From the NCBI GenBank assembly GCA_030248215.1, contig JASANG010003711.1:682001-746000 (forward strand): a stretch of 64,000 nt of DNA, given 5' to 3'. Source of the DNA: Enoplolaimus lenunculus. Its lineage: Eukaryota > Nematoda > Enoplea > Enoplida > Thoracostomopsidae. Positions 1-11,000 of the stretch are shown piece after piece (within the stretch, counting starts at the first letter, position 1; each line of letters opens with the position of its first letter). Below the pieces are notes generated by a model, which worked only from the letters and a program-made list of their open reading frames with translations, was not told the origin of the DNA and searched no databases. The position numbers and the translations under genes are program-made.

Positions 1-902
1 CAACATAACTTAGAACAATGCGGACATAATCTAGCATCACGCAACTTCTCCATACAAATGAAACATTTGAAAACTTCTGATATGCTTTCCAAACTTTTCT
101 CATCCATATTTGCTTGTTCTCATCCAACAAAAGCAATTAAAGAATATATATGTAATATCATAATTAGAGTTGCAACATTTAAAAATAAATATGCGACCCG
201 GATTTTTCAGGAAGAAAAACCCGGACCTGGAATTTTTAATGATGCAAAGCCGGACACGGACCCTGATTTATTTTCCTGGCACACCTGGACCCGGATTTAT
301 TTTCCTGGCAAACCTGGACTCGGAATTTTAATAACTTAAAAACTGAACATAATCCTATTATAGCATCTCAGTGTGTAAAATATTAATGGGCAATATGCAA
401 TGCGAAGCGACTAATGTCATTCACAAAAAATTTAGTTCAAGTAAATCATTAAGCAAAATGTCGAATTAATAACTTAAAATTGAGACATGGAATGTCGCTG
501 CATCCCGACCATTCTAACCATTCTTAATTAAACATTCGTTATCGTAACGCATGTATATCTACGTAGGTTATTTATTACTCATAGGTAAAGCCTGTTAACA
601 GACATGTTGGGAGCGTTTTATTTCTAATGTATTTGACGCAGTTGTTAGCGTTGGTTGTTGTTCGCTCCATTGTGTGAAAATTTTAAAACAGAAAAGTATT
701 TTCTTGCTCTGTCAAATTCAACCAAAATTCTCGGTCTCGGTAGGTTGGTCTCGTTCTCGGTCTCGGTCTCAGCCTCGGTTTCGCTTTTGTGACCGAGACC
801 GCCCATCCCTGCTCCTATTGCATACAACCTTACGGCTTTTGATAAATTATTTTGCACAAGACCAACTATGATCGGAATTCATACGACAGAATACACGAAA
901 AC
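1..902. other. Non-coding; short simple repeats
   Basis: No coding exon was recognised. At 185-335 CCCGGA/CCTGGA motifs occur, with a 36-bp near-duplication (GATTTATTTTCCTGG). At 725-800 there is a CTCGGT-rich simple repeat that opens chance ORFs on both strands. Confidence 0.6.
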
Positions 903-1032
903 CAGGGTGCAACCATAACCCTCCGATTATCCAAAATTCTGCTTTTTGAAAGGAAACCCAAAACACTTTGACTTTATTGTATCAAAGCTCAAATAGTTGC
1001 ATTTTCACAATTGTAATTCCGGTTGCACCCTG
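903..1032. mobile_element. Short MITE with 12-bp perfect terminal inverted repeats
   Basis: The ends are CAGGGTGCAACC and GGTTGCACCCTG, 130 bp apart. CAGGG-type ends are common in hAT-like elements. No matching 8-bp target duplication was seen, so the superfamily is open. Confidence 0.6.
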
Positions 1033-1142
1033 CAGAATAGATAGCATACATATGAAAAATCAACACGTAATACACCCTGCAAAGTAGCTATGCAGTAAAA
1101 AGCGTAGTACACTAGTAAGCAACGTATATAATAGCTAACAGT

Positions 1143-1214
1143 GCCGCGATAGCTCAGTTGGCAAGAGCGTTGTCCTGGTTAGCCAAAGAGCGCCGGTTCT
1201 AATCCAGCCATGGT
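1143..1214 (+). pseudogene. tRNA-derived sequence (decayed tRNA or SINE head)
   Basis: An A-box-like TAGCTCAGTTGG and a B-box-like GGTTCTAATCC lie at normal spacing. The D arm (GCTC...GAGC) and most of a T arm pair. The seven-base acceptor stem and the anticodon stem do not pair properly, so a working tRNA is unlikely. No second copy of the flanking sequence was found in the window, so a SINE family cannot be defined. Confidence 0.6.
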
Positions 1215-2296
1215 CAATTGTTTCAACTATTTCGCACTAACGTAACACTTACATAAAATGCCTATAAGGCCGCGCAACCTTACAGGATACAGCTACTGTC
1301 CCGTTTCCTTCTTGCGTACACCAGTACTGATCAAAATTAGTAACCTCAACGTCACTTTAAACATATAAAACCAAGTGTTACATAACATTCAACTGACGCT
1401 CTATGTGTTATAAAAAGCACCATAAACAGTTGCTGTGGTAGGGTGGAGCTGGCGTTAGCGTTCTCTCTGCGGCACGCGGAAATAAAACCTAAGCTTACGC
1501 TAGCGACTAGCTATGTCGTTTACGGTATTGCATTTTCACCGCAATTTCGTGCCTAACGGCTGTGAACTCTGTATATCCGGTGCTTTAATATTTCGTCTCA
1601 AAACTTTTTGGTTCGTTTAAGACACATTGTGTTAAACCAGAGTTCTGCCAATTCATCCAAATTCACTTATTTACCGACCAAACTCTACTATTTGCGCGCT
1701 TGTCACATTTTTTTAGTTTTCAAACCACTATTTCCGACTAATTTCCAAGCGCTCGCGACTTTGAGTTTTCCATTACTGCAAATTATTTACGAAATTTTCA
1801 TTTCATGTAACTTCCACAATTTCGTATTTTCTGTGATCTCAATATTGTACTTTTGTGTTTTCGGGACTCCCACTCCCATTTTTAACTAAACTTTGCGTGC
1901 TAATTCCATTTCGCACCCTTATTTCTGCTAATTGTCACCCTAATTTTGTCTATTTCTGATATTTAAGTCTTTCCGGTTTTGGGCCATAATTATCAGCATG
2001 CTCAACACCTTAATTTGCTTGCTAGCTATCATTTTGTGCGATTTCGTCATATTTGGAAGCAGCATGGTTTTAGAGTGTTGTGCAGTGTTTTAATTTAGTT
2101 ACTATCGGCATCGGCGTATTTATGTTATAGGACTACTTATTTTTGGACCTGGCAAGTGTGTGTCTTTGTAATTGTCATGTTTTATAGTTATAATTCCCTT
2201 ATCTGACCGAATTTTCGATATTATAAACTTACAATTAGGACAAATAATACTAACGCGCTTGCATATAAATTATTTCTCTGTCAAGTTCTTTATATT

Positions 2297-2857
2297 TTGC
2301 ATCGCGTCACAACGATGGATGACGACGTAATCGACGACAACAACGCGTTGCCAAATACCGACAGCTATGTCATAGAACGACAACCACAACCGCAAAAGTT
2401 TTATTCGAAACATCGGACACGTGTAGCTGCATTTTCTTTCCCTGCGCCTTCAGCGAACGACACTGTAAAAACGGAACCTAAGGAACAAGATCAACCAATA
2501 GAGAAAATGCGTGAACAAATTGTCCAGGAAGAGGGTCTTGAAATCACTGATGATTGGTTTGAGGACCATGACTCGGAAGAATTACAGGCCGGAAAGTTAG
2601 ATCCTTGCCAACTGGCAACGGAAGTGGAACAGACAACAACAATAGACTCATTATTAAATTTAGTTCACCAACTTAAAAATAAAGATCTACCAAAACTAAC
2701 AGTTGAAGCGTCAAACGATCCAGCTGGGTTTTTTAACCTTTCTTTGGAGTTGGAATTAAAAATGAAAGCTATTGCAGAACGCCTTGACGTTATCACTTTA
2801 AACATGCATGCACTTTATCAAGTTATGCAATTATTGTTTTTTATAAAGGTCTACTAA
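2297..2857 (+). CDS. Unrecognised 186-codon ORF, possibly a single-exon gene
   Basis: The first ATG gives MHRVTTMDDDVIDD; the second, at codon 7, has the better context (ACGATGG) and gives a 180-residue protein. The N-terminal half is acidic and low in hydrophobics, with Pro/Gln stretches. The C-terminal half has a Leu-rich helical look (TIDSLLNLVHQLKNK, then LELELKMKAIAERLDVITL). It ends in a short hydrophobic QVMQLLFFIKVY. Length and amphipathic patterning are unlike the chance ORFs of this AT-rich window. No domain was recognised. The ORF is followed within 100 bp by MITE fragments. It could be an intact small gene, an exon of a larger plus-strand gene, or a decayed copy; I cannot decide. 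Confidence 0.45.
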   Translation: MHRVTTMDDDVIDDNNALPNTDSYVIERQPQPQKFYSKHRTRVAAFSFPAPSANDTVKTEPKEQDQPIEKMREQIVQEEGLEITDDWFEDHDSEELQAGKLDPCQLATEVEQTTTIDSLLNLVHQLKNKDLPKLTVEASNDPAGFFNLSLELELKMKAIAERLDVITLNMHALYQVMQLLFFIKVY

Positions 2858-2926
2858 AAATGTAAAACACTAAAAAATAGTGAGTCAAATTGACTGTCTC
2901 CGAAGCCAATGTAATACTTTAAAAAT

Positions 2927-3013
2927 CGTAACAGTAGATTGAGCATATTCCTAAGCCTAAGCCTAAGCGTTGCAAAAAAAGTGTTCCTAAGCCTAAGCCT
3001 AAGCAAAAAATGT
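2927..3013. mobile_element. MITE family A, truncated copy
   Basis: GTAACAGTAGATTGAGC is followed by two blocks of CCTAAG repeats and AAAAAATGTTA, the interior of family A. It is cut on its right by a family C element at 3014. Confidence 0.6.
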
Positions 3014-3399
3014 TAAGAGTGGTCCCCATTTTGAGTCCCAATCAATAGAAGTTCGTATCCCTAATAAGAGTCCGTAAGCCGATAGAGTCCTTAAACCCTA
3101 ATTTGAGTCCATAAATGTCAATTATCTCTAATTTTACCGTGTAAATGGCTTCATTACCGAAGAAAGTTGAGTTCGAAACTTTAAAACGTACTTGAGTTTG
3201 AAAGTAACATTCCAAAGTATACCTCGCATTTATAGCTCAAGGTAAAAACGTTTAAGTCAACGGATAGTTTCAATACCGGATCAGTAGCGATGTGTAACGG
3301 AGGGCGGGTTGAAAATAACAGTCCGTAACTGAATAAAAGGGGTACTCTCTGGTGAGGCCAAATTAATATCAGCCCCCCTCTTTATACGGGTCTCTACAG
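3014..3399 (-). mobile_element. MITE family C (TA target), reverse copy, left end lost
   Basis: It reads as the reverse complement of the family, ending ...ACGGGTCTCTACAG next to TA. The outer few bases of its other end are missing, where it meets a family A fragment. Confidence 0.75.
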
Positions 3400-3537
3400 T
3401 ACACACTGCGTTTTGTATTCTTGAGCTTTAACACTCCCAATGAAAGGTGCAACCCTTGTACATCTTGTCCGTGTATAACTTGCGCAGGCAATGTAACAGC
3501 CTTTACAAGAGCTTGCCGTCTATTTTTATGTCATGTA

Positions 3538-4635
3538 CTGTATTGACCCGAATAAGGGGGGGGGGACTGATATTTATTTGGCCTTTCCAGACGGTACCCC
3601 CCTTGTTATTCGGTTACGAACTGTTATTTATTTTTAACCCACGCCCCACCGCCCTTCGTTACTGATATATCCGGTACTGCAATTATCCGTTGAATTAAAC
3701 ATTTATTTCTCTTGGGTCAATAGCTGGAGCGATAATATAAGGTAAAACGCTATTTTTAACCTGTTCCGCGTAACGAGTTTTATCAGCATCTTTCAATAAA
3801 TGCGTTTTTGTAAGCGTAAAAACTTGAAAATTAATCGCGTGTGCTACAAGACGCTGCAGGGCTGGATTAAGGTGGTGGGAGACCCGGGGCCCATATGACC
3901 AGAAGATCTGGGGCCCGTATGACTAGGAGGCCCGGGGCCCATCCGACTAGCATGCCCTTTTTAACCATAATTATTTTATGCATCAGAGCTTAAAGTGATA
4001 CATTGTAATGAAACAAATTGTACCAAAAGTACGAAACAAAATTTCGGCCCGGCGACTTTTTTAGATTTACACTTCGAGAAGTTACTTACGATTCCACCGA
4101 AGTCTAGACATTTTCTCAAATCCGAAAATGGACAGTGCGGGACCCCGTTTTTTTTCTTTTTCTTATTTTTTCGACCACGCTATTTTCCAAAAATATCTTT
4201 GAACACACTCTTAAGGTGGCACCGAATCCACGATGCTACCGAACCCGACCCCGAATCCGAATCCATTGCTAATTTGTAGAATCTGAGTTCGAATCTTGCA
4301 TGTTGCGAATTTCAAATATATATCTATATTAATTTGTTTCAGAATACAAACGTAATTCCAGCAGCATAACTTTTAACGTTGGTATTAATATTTCAAGCTC
4401 GACCTTAGTCCTGAGATTTGTAACTTGTAATAAAAATATTGATTTACTTTAATGTTTCGAACTCAAATTATTTGGTCCTGGAGTCATTTATACGCTAGAA
4501 TTAGGGTTAATTGCCGTTTATGGACTCTAATTAGGGTTTAGGGACTCTATCCGCTTACGGACTCTTATTAGGGATACAGACTCCTATTGATTCGGACTCA
4601 AAATGGGGACCCCCCTCGTATTCGGGTCAATACAG
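3538..4635 (+). mobile_element. MITE family C (TA target), copy interrupted by about 700 bp of other sequence
   Basis: TA|CTGTATTGACCCGAATA at the left and TATTCGGGTCAATACAG|TA at the right. Family C sequence runs from 3538 to about 3730 and resumes near 4440. Between them is foreign sequence that includes a family L repeat (3853-3970). Confidence 0.75.
3853..3970. repeat. Dispersed repeat L, copy 1
   Basis: It starts near CAGGGCTGGATTAAGGTGGT and ends near CTAGCATGCCCTTTTTAACC. It contains three imperfect GGCCCGGGGCCCAT-like units. It is nearly identical to 10657-10775 and lies inside the split family C element. Confidence 0.8.
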
Positions 4636-5310
4636 TAGTTGAGTTGGACGCATATCCATGTGTGACATGCAGAAGGTAAAGTTATTGCGGAACGAAGATT
4701 CATTAAGATATATTTGAATTCTATGAACTATTGATTCAAAAACAAAGGAACGCCTGTATACACACTGGTTTATTGCCTATCTTTCTACGCTGTTCTAGCC
4801 AATAGGCCCTATGACAGGTTTTCTAATTCTGTGCTTTTAAGCGGACACGTAATGCCGTTTGTTTTTTGCAATTTTACCACTTTTTGGTGTACTTTTTTTA
4901 TTCCTTGATAAATTTGTGACGAAACAAATAATTGCGTTGGTCAACGCCTATGCATGTGATTATAAAAGCTACGCACACGTAATCCTGTACGGCAACAAAA
5001 TAGTCTATAAGAATAGCGCCATCCTTCGGCATATAGATGGGCACCGGATATCCGGATATGAAAAATATCCGGATATGTATCCGAAATGAAACGTGTATCC
5101 GGATATACGGATATATCCGGATGTGAAATGCATTTGTCTAAAATTTTTTTTGGAATAATTTGCATGGTTTCACCACCAAAGTAGCTGGAGCTGACGAAAA
5201 AATTCTGTATTTGGATGCAATCCGTTGCTATTTGGATTCAATCAGTTTCGTCTTCTGCTTTTTTGACGCTCGGACATTTAATAAAACTGGTGTGCCCTTC
5301 ATTGAATTTC

Positions 5311-5390
5311 GGCCAATGTTACTTTTAGGGGCGTAACAGAACATTAAACGTATCCCTATTAGCCTAAGCAAAAATTGTAATAATAGAAAA
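5311..5390. mobile_element. MITE family A, truncated copy
   Basis: A left end (GGCCAATGTTACTTTTAGGG) and the adjoining part are present; most of the array and the right end are missing. It lies inside the composite region 5036-6776. Confidence 0.6.
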
Positions 5391-6116
5391 CTCAACGGCC
5401 CTAATGGGCCTGAGTTTCTGTAGAATTCGATATACGGCTGGGTTTCACACAGGTCTGGCTTTATCCGTAATTCAATGCAACGCTAATTTACCTCTGGGAC
5501 GTTTTAGTGGTTTTATTTAATACAACGTTTTTCTGAATTAACACTTCGTGTTTTCCGAGAATTATGATAGCAAGCTTACTGAGAACAGTATGATGTAGAC
5601 TACAGATGAACACCGGATATCCGGTCTTGATGAGAAAAATGTCTAAGGACCCCTACCTTACAATTTGTCCCCACTCTCCACATTAATTTTTGTGATAAAA
5701 TGATATGGTCATTCATTACCTTACAATTTGTCCTTTCATCATAATACTTTCGTTATAAAATAGGGTCCTACCTTATAAAAATTGCGTTTCAAAATATTTA
5801 CCATCCCGCCCATTTAGAAATTTCTGGAACCGCTGCTGAAACCTCGACACCAGTATAAGTAACATGGGCTGATGTTTGTACGACTTAGCTTAAGTGTATT
5901 TCAATTTGGTTCTTTGTTCTTGGAACTAAAACGATTCAAGTATATATAGTTCGAGGGAAGGGTTATATTCGATGAAATCTCTATTGCAGTGGTTTAAATA
6001 AGACAATGGACAAGCCAAATCAACTCAATTTTAAATTGTCAACGCAAGTATTTATTTAGTAGTCTGTAGCAACCTTCTAAGCTGAATACCCAGAACTATT
6101 GAGGAACTGCAGTGAC

Positions 6117-6531
6117 TAGTGAGTGACCCGAATAAGAAGGGGGACTGATATTTATTTGACCTCTCCAGAGGGCACCCCCCTGTTATTCGGTTACGGACGG
6201 TTATTTATTTTTATCCTGTCCTCCGCCACACTTCGTTACACATATGTATAGTAACTAAACCTTGAATTGAATGTTCATTTGCCTTGTATCAAAAGCTTTA
6301 GCCATCATGCAAGGTTATTATTAGGAACTGACTTTGAAAACTTCAGTACGCTTCAAAGTTTTGAACTCACCTTTATTTGGTTCTTGAGTCATTTATGCGC
6401 TACAATTAGGAATAATTGACATTTATGGACTCTAATTACCGACTCTATGCGCTTACGGACTATTATTAGGGCTACGGACTCCTATTGATTGGGACTCAAA
6501 ATGGGTACCCCTCTTATTCGGGTCACTACAG
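6117..6531 (+). mobile_element. MITE family C (TA target), copy
   Basis: About 415 bp. The left end is altered (GAGTGACCCGAATAAG) and the right end is CTTATTCGGGTCACTACAG before TA. It sits within the composite region 5036-6776. Confidence 0.8.
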
Positions 6532-7342
6532 TACTGGCATAAAAAATACCGATTCTTTGCATGAAGGACAGGGTACATCCTTAGAGCAACAAGTTAAACA
6601 TGTGCTTATAAGAAACGAAAATTGAGGTTCGGAAACTCAAAAAACACAAAATCGAGTTTCGGATATCCGAAATAGAAAATTTCATTTCGGATGTCCGGAA
6701 ATCCGGATATATCCGGATAAATATCCGGCAAGAATTGCCGGATATCCGGATATGAAAAAATATCCGATGCCCATCACTACTTAGGTATGTGTCGGCTGGG
6801 TTCTAGAAAATAGCGGCGGCGCAACGACATGTTAGAAGCTGAGGACCCAGGTGGTTTTAGAAAAGCCCACTAGAAACTATCAAACGGTGTGGCATTCCAT
6901 CAAAATTTGAAGACAAGTTTCTGACGTGGATATTAAGAATAGTATAGAATTGAAATAAAAGTGGTGCGGTCCACGTAAGAACCCCCTTTCCCAAAAAGCA
7001 GGTCTAGTCTTTAGCAAGTGTGGGACCTTCCCTAAAATGATAATCGCGGGGCTCCAAAAATAATATTACAGCAACTTTTTTTGATGCATTTTGCATGAAA
7101 TTCAGTGCAAAATATTAGTTTGGAGTTGATTGAGGAAATAACACTTAAACCATATGGCTGAGCAAGCAAGAGTTAGAACTGCAAATATAACACTTATTTT
7201 TTCAGCTAAATTTGACGACAAACTTTCAATTTTGAAGGCCCCTGAAATTTCCGCCATTTGATGTGCTTGGATGCCATTAAAGACTGGTCCTGAAAAAGGT
7301 CAACCAACCAGACCATCTGCTGTTTGCCTTCACGAGAATCTC

Positions 7343-7531
7343 GGCCAATGTTATTTTAAGTGGCGTAGCAGTAGATTAAGCGTATTCCTAAGCCTAAGCC
7401 TAAGCCTACACCTTGCAAAAATGTGTTCCTAAGCCTAAGCCTAAGCTGAGCAAAAAATGTAATCTAGAATCTAAACCTACTCTGATATGAACCCACCAGA
7501 AACCTGGACGCCCCTTAAAGTAACATGGGCC
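7343..7531. mobile_element. MITE family A (TTAGGC array), copy
   Basis: Terminal inverted repeats are GGCCAATGTTATTTTAAG... and ...CCCCTTAAAGTAACATGGGCC, with CCTAAG repeats inside. Compared with copies at 34433, 43554 and 52004. The short plus-strand ORF starting at 7487 arises partly from its right end. Confidence 0.8.
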
Positions 7532-7767
7532 CGAATCACAAATGACTTAGTAATGAGCTCAGATTATGGTGAACAATTACTGAGATATATAGAACATCAT
7601 TGTGAATATACTTATAATGATAAATTAAATATGTCAAACATTTCAACCCCGTGGCGGGGTTTAAATTTTAACCAATTTTAAATTAATTCCCGTACCACAC
7701 CACCCCGCACCCTGTGGGCATCTCTATCCCCATGACATCCCTGATAACCACTGTAAACGCTTTCGAT

Positions 7768-8022
7768 CTAGTGGTGCCTTTGATGGCGCTTCTTATTAAT
7801 CAGTCTTCGATTGGAAAACGATTCGGTCTCGCGTGAATAGTGTTTATGCCGTATACTGGTGGCGGGTTCGCTTTCGTAGTCACTGTTTAGATAATAATAG
7901 TAAGCTGTTTGGAAGGGTTCAACTTTAGAAGTAGTGGCGTAATTTGTTGTTGCAACAGTTGCTGGATGTGAAACATCAGATATGACTGGAGGAGGTCTTA
8001 GGTTGCGGTCGTCTCTGTGCCA
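7768..8022 (-). CDS. Last exon of the membrane collagen: extra C-terminal tail
   Basis: An open frame of 84 codons plus a TAG stop begins WHRDDRNLRPPPVISDV, includes TAYYYYLNSDYESEP, and ends with the basic NRRLINKKRHQRHH. It has no in-frame ATG, so an ATG-based ORF scan misses it. The acceptor CTCAG at 8023-8024 fits phase 0 after the NC4 exon but has a weak pyrimidine tract. A better-looking acceptor (TTTAGTTTCAG) would put the exon end at 8059 and add 12 codons in frame, but its phase would need another, unseen exon. The tail would be extracellular. I know of no matching domain. Confidence 0.7.
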   Translation of the reverse strand, partial: WHRDDRNLRPPPVISDVSHPATVATTNYATTSKVEPFQTAYYYYLNSDYESEPATSIRHKHYSRETESFSNRRLINKKRHQRHH

Positions 8023-11000
8023 CTGAGTCGATTTGTCATTCTGATTATCGTTGCGGTATCTGAAACTAAACGTACCTTAACTATTAAGGAATTGATGGGT
8101 TCTTTTGTGAAAATACGAAACATTTCAGTACTGAAATTGCCGGAACCTCAAGTAAAAATTATGGTCAATTTTCTGCGACCGCCGGAGGAAAACTTCGGTT
8201 TGAGCACTGGATATTAGCTATGTCATCAACGTTTAACATTGAATTTTGTAGCAACCTGAATTATAAAATAAGACAACTAACCCGTATATATTCGCATAGT
8301 AATTGTAGTTTTTCCATTCAACGTCATAGTTCGGTCCTTCTAAACGTCGTTTTGTTCGATATGAATTTCTCGCGTTATTAAATCTAAAATAAGACTTATA
8401 TTTTAGAATTATTTAGCAGATATTTTCATTCAATATAAATGCAATGGAAACAGATCCTATGCTTATTAATCATGTGTACATTAAAAGTTTAAACGATCGT
8501 GTTTATAGCCCGCCGGTTCTCAGATATCACTTTATCTCTAGTACTATTATGCCATATTGTTAGTCACATTGCCTATCACCAATTAGTAGGATTAGTTTTC
8601 AAACCAACCCACATTAGCATTGAATTTCACACTCAAGCTCAAAAATAGAATAAATCAAATGCGGCAAATCAGCCGAATTTTGTCATTCGCATCTGGCAAG
8701 TTAGAAGAAGGCATATCACGAACTTTATGTTATGTTATATAAGTGCTCCACACATCTGATCAAAGACCTGTGGGGTTTAATAGTGTAATTTCAGTTTACA
8801 AGCAAATCCACATCAGCAAAAGTTAGATAGTTTTAATATATGTATTAGAATGTTTGTGATCGTAACTTTATGCCGTAAATCCGAGTTCGTGATCGCAGAA
8901 GAAAGTTCCGAGCAGTTAGCTTTCACTCACATACCTCAAAATTGCAACTTTTACTACAGTTTACATTTCATAAAAACTTTTCAGCTTTTATAGAAGTGTT
9001 CAATTATCCGTGTTTATAACAGTTTGCCTGAATTGCGGGTTCAAACAATAAGTCTAAACCCGTATTAATACGTAACTATCATATTTTAGACAAAAATATT
9101 TCACAGTGAAGTATAATCAAAGAAATTGAAGACCACTACCTGTCAACGCCGTAGATATTCTAAAACAAGGTATATTATTTTTATCAAAAACATTTATATT
9201 GATATTAACCCTTTCTCTTTGAATATTTTCTATTTCCCTTGAGACCTACTTTTATGCTAGGATTCGAACTTCAGTGACTGGAGTGAGAGGCGTATACCAT
9301 CACCACTCATCTACAGGAGCTTGACGCTCGAGCCCGAGTGGGCTCTCACGTCTTGTGGTGATTTAGTACTATATATACGTGTTGCAATTGTTAAACACGG
9401 TGCGATATATATTATTTAACGTATATACAATGCGCTGAGTTGCCTATAGGCAACTCAACGTGAGAAGGGGTTAATATAGCATCATTACTTAATCAGAATG
9501 ATTTACTGTATGCGCTCATTAAGCAGATAATAAATTTTTAGTTCAATCCAACTACCTAAATTGAGTAACAACTGTAAACGTCTCAGCTATAGAGCCCTCA
9601 GCGTTTGATGAACACGCTGGTATTTAAAATAATGCAAAACACCATTGAAACTTGAAAAAATTTGCAAAACAGAATAAAAAAATATAAGTATATTGGCTTA
9701 GGCTTAGGCTTAGCATTAGCTTAACCAAGTCATGTGACGTTTAGACTTCAAGCATGTAGAAAGCATTTATGATAAGAATTAGTTCAATTTTAACAGAATA
9801 TAACAAATTTTAAAACGCAGCGCTGGCATTTAAAATACTTACCTTCAAATTAGCGTTCATTCGTCTGGCACCACAACCAGGAACATACAAACCGTCTGGA
9901 CCGATCGGGCAATTGGCGTCCAAACCTGGTATTCCCTGTGAATTTCAAAGAAAATTTGAATCTGGTTACTAATTTCAAAATAATATACGGCCCATAGTAA
10001 TTTTTAAAAAAGGCTGAAATTGAAACAAATCCAGCATTGATAATGAACCATGCAAAAGTTTTAAACATTATTAAACTTCGTTTCACCAGTAGCGGATAAA
10101 CATAAACAGTTAACTGGACCGAAGCTCGAAATCTATTGAAAGCCTTAAACTTAGTAGTCCCAGCAATAAATAATTTTAATAGCCTGAGCGTTTCCTGTTA
10201 ATATTTGCACGCAGGTTAGCGAATTTATGGCCAATCAGAAAATATTACACAAACTTCTTAAATTTAACAAAAATATCAGAAATACAATGCAACTCACCGG
10301 CGTTCCAGGTGGACCAGGTTTGCCCCGAAGACCACGAGATCCCTAAAATAAGTATAACATATTTCAAAATTTCACATTAAAGAATTTAGCTAAAGAGCTT
10401 AAAGTATATTGTGCCTAGCACTCTGTCTTGCTCACCCACGCCGTAATTGCCTTTTACTGCCAACGGTAACGGTTAAAAATCAAGTTAATACTTCACATAT
10501 TACGGCCAATAATCTGGTTAATGAAATATGATTTCAAGCAGAAGTTGCATAAATTTAGAAATGACATTTACCTGCGTTCCAGGAGTGCCAGACAAACCCT
10601 GAAACAATATAAACCAAGCCGAAACGCAAAATTACGTTAGTAAATAGCTTTGCTTTCCAGGGCTGGATTAAGGTGGTGGGAGGCCCGGGGTTCATATGAT
10701 CAGCAGGTCTGGGGCCGGTATGACTAGGAGGCCCGGGGCCCATCCGACTAGCATGCCCTTTTTAACCATAATATTGCAAACGAAGCCAAAACAGCACCCG
10801 GCAATGCCAGATCAACAACAAATATTACGATAGCGTTACTTACTCGACGCCCTGGAGGTCCCGGGAGTCCAAATTCACCTTTATCACCCTGAAAAGGCTG
10901 AGCAAATATTAAACTTGTTTAATGTTACTTAAAAAACTGCTCTAAAGTGAATCTTAACAGGTATGCAGATGTCTTAAACATGTAGGCTTTGAACACTTCC

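Larger units (their letters stand above)
5036..6776. mobile_element. Composite region bounded by CCGGATATCC-type ends (family K)
   Basis: The left side has TGGGCACCGGATATCCGG and further tandem ATCCGGATA motifs to about 5130. A second such start is at 5604 (GAACACCGGATATCCGG). The right side (6640-6776) has the inverted motifs, ending TATCCGATGCCCATC. Inside are a truncated family A copy and a family C copy (6117-6531). It is either one element with nested insertions or two overlapping relics; a clean target duplication was not found. Confidence 0.55.

Noticed and set aside
1143-1214. Functional tRNA gene
   Set aside because: The acceptor and anticodon stems do not pair; only the promoter boxes, D arm and most of the T arm remain.
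7487-7681. 64-codon plus-strand [14 protein letters not shown]...
   Set aside because: Its first part is the right end of a family A MITE, and nothing supports the remainder.
9813-9842. Stop reached by reading through the NC4 exon donor as the real C-terminus of the membrane collagen
   Set aside because: The junction is a canonical AAG|GTAAGT donor and a phase-matched open exon lies downstream; kept only as an alternative.
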